Assembly (NCBI RefSeq): GCF_023716865.1
Contig: NZ_CP092417.1
Location: 4,132,001-4,196,000, forward strand
Length of the DNA stretch: 64,000 nt
Source: Endozoicomonas sp. SCSIO W0465
Lineage (GTDB): Bacteria > Pseudomonadota > Gammaproteobacteria > Pseudomonadales > Endozoicomonadaceae
Reading direction: 5' to 3'
Under the pieces are notes generated by a model. That model was not told the DNA's origin, made no database searches, and saw only the letters and a program-made list of their open reading frames with translations. Below are positions 63,464-64,000 of this stretch, piece by piece (position 1 is the stretch's first letter; each line of letters opens with the position of its first letter). A program made the translations under genes and the position numbers.

Positions 63464-64000
63464 TCAGGCAGCACTGAGCTGATAGCCAAAGGTTTTCTTT
63501 AACCGCTCTATATAGGCCTTATCACGGCACAGTGTCTTGCCAGGACTGTCTGAAAGCTTGGCAACGGGAGCCCCATTCAACTCCGTTAATTTCAGGACAA
63601 TATTGGGTGCCTGAAAGCCCATATCATTGGTGAGATAGGTACCGATCCCAAAGCTGACATTGATGTTGCCGGCAAACCACTGATGGATAGCCAACGCCTT
63701 ATCGAAGTTCAGTTTGTCACTGAACACCAGATGTTTGGTGCGCGGGTCAATGCCCAGTCGGCGGTAGTGGTCAAGAGCCAGCTCTCCCCAGGCAAAAGGG
63801 TCACCGGAATCATGCCGCATCCCCTGGTAGGCATTGGCCAACTCAACATCAAAATCCTTCAGAAAGGCTTCCATACTGATCGTATCAGTCAGTGCGATAC
63901 CGAGCTGGCCTTTGTATTCATCCAACCAGACCTTCAAGGCATCCTTCTGACTGGTTCGCAGGCTCTTGCCCAGCACCTGATGGGACTGCAACCACTCGTG
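63464..64000 (-). CDS. pncB: Nicotinate phosphoribosyltransferase, C-terminal part
   Basis: The enzyme makes nicotinate mononucleotide from nicotinate and PRPP in NAD salvage. The window shows the last 178 residues, from HEWLQSHQVLGKSL to KKTFGYQLSAA; the start lies beyond 64000. RHDSGDPFAWGE is the conserved active-site segment of the family, and LVFSDKLNFDKA, GIGTYLTNDMG and NIVLKLTELNG are also typical. No frame damage is visible. Confidence 0.93.
   Translation of the reverse strand, partial: HEWLQSHQVLGKSLRTSQKDALKVWLDEYKGQLGIALTDTISMEAFLKDFDVELANAYQGMRHDSGDPFAWGELALDHYRRLGIDPRTKHLVFSDKLNFDKALAIHQWFAGNINVSFGIGTYLTNDMGFQAPNIVLKLTELNGAPVAKLSDSPGKTLCRDKAYIERLKKTFGYQLSAA

Overview
The window looks like a chromosome segment of a marine, host-associated gammaproteobacterium, most likely Endozoicomonas or a close Oceanospirillales relative. 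I infer this from the backbone genes (ubiU-ubiV, ygiQ, a dusA fragment, recR-ybaB-dnaX-ffs-pncB), the very high IS load and the eukaryote-like repeat proteins. It was not checked by a database search.

Layout. 0-11.7 kb is an IS pile-up (IS1595, two IS66-like elements, an ISBst12-type IS66, an IS50/Tn5-like element and a group II intron remnant). It surrounds a basic repeat-protein gene and a broken gene joining an F-box-like segment to KAY repeats. 11.9-16.7 kb is backbone: an FNR-type promoter, ubiU, ubiV, a lipoprotein gene and ygiQ. At 16.9 kb a dusA 5' fragment ends in a foreign stop codon; dusA is a known integration site, so this is a candidate att junction opening about 43 kb of accessory DNA that lasts until recR at 60 kb. 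17.3-24.8 kb has two copies of an ISNCY/IS1182-like element, an IS630 relic, a GIY-YIG gene and a NYN-LOTUS-CSD gene split by a MITE plus an IS. 24.8-38.4 kb holds repeated, decaying copies of one prophage structural module (called V, W, X, Y, Z here), a cold-shock gene, a group II intron in W, a second repeat-protein gene and toxin-antitoxin genes. 38.6-43.9 kb is a lipase-like gene split by IS21 and IS1595. 45.3-59.7 kb is a tandem array of six paralogous KAY-repeat genes, four with an intact frame, two broken by IS. 60-64 kb is backbone again (recR, ybaB, dnaX, ffs, pncB).

The most unusual content is the family of lysine/arginine-rich repeat proteins. Two subfamilies (SEKGKA-KAY repeats and RKDPAY/RER repeats) share a promoter block of the form GGAACTT-N16/17-TCTTA, which resembles an extracytoplasmic-function (RpoE-like) sigma promoter. 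Six KAY loci and one RKDPAY locus sit divergently from the start of phage gene W, and several converge on the end of phage gene V. This looks like a moron (cargo gene) in a prophage tail region that was then amplified in tandem with scraps of its phage neighbours. A seventh KAY protein, now broken, carries an F-box-like motif. I infer, but cannot show, that these are secreted or host-directed proteins.

Most IS boundaries could be placed to the base from inverted repeats and target duplications, and several interrupted genes rejoin in frame when the IS and one duplication are removed. Function names V-Z are labels for this window only.
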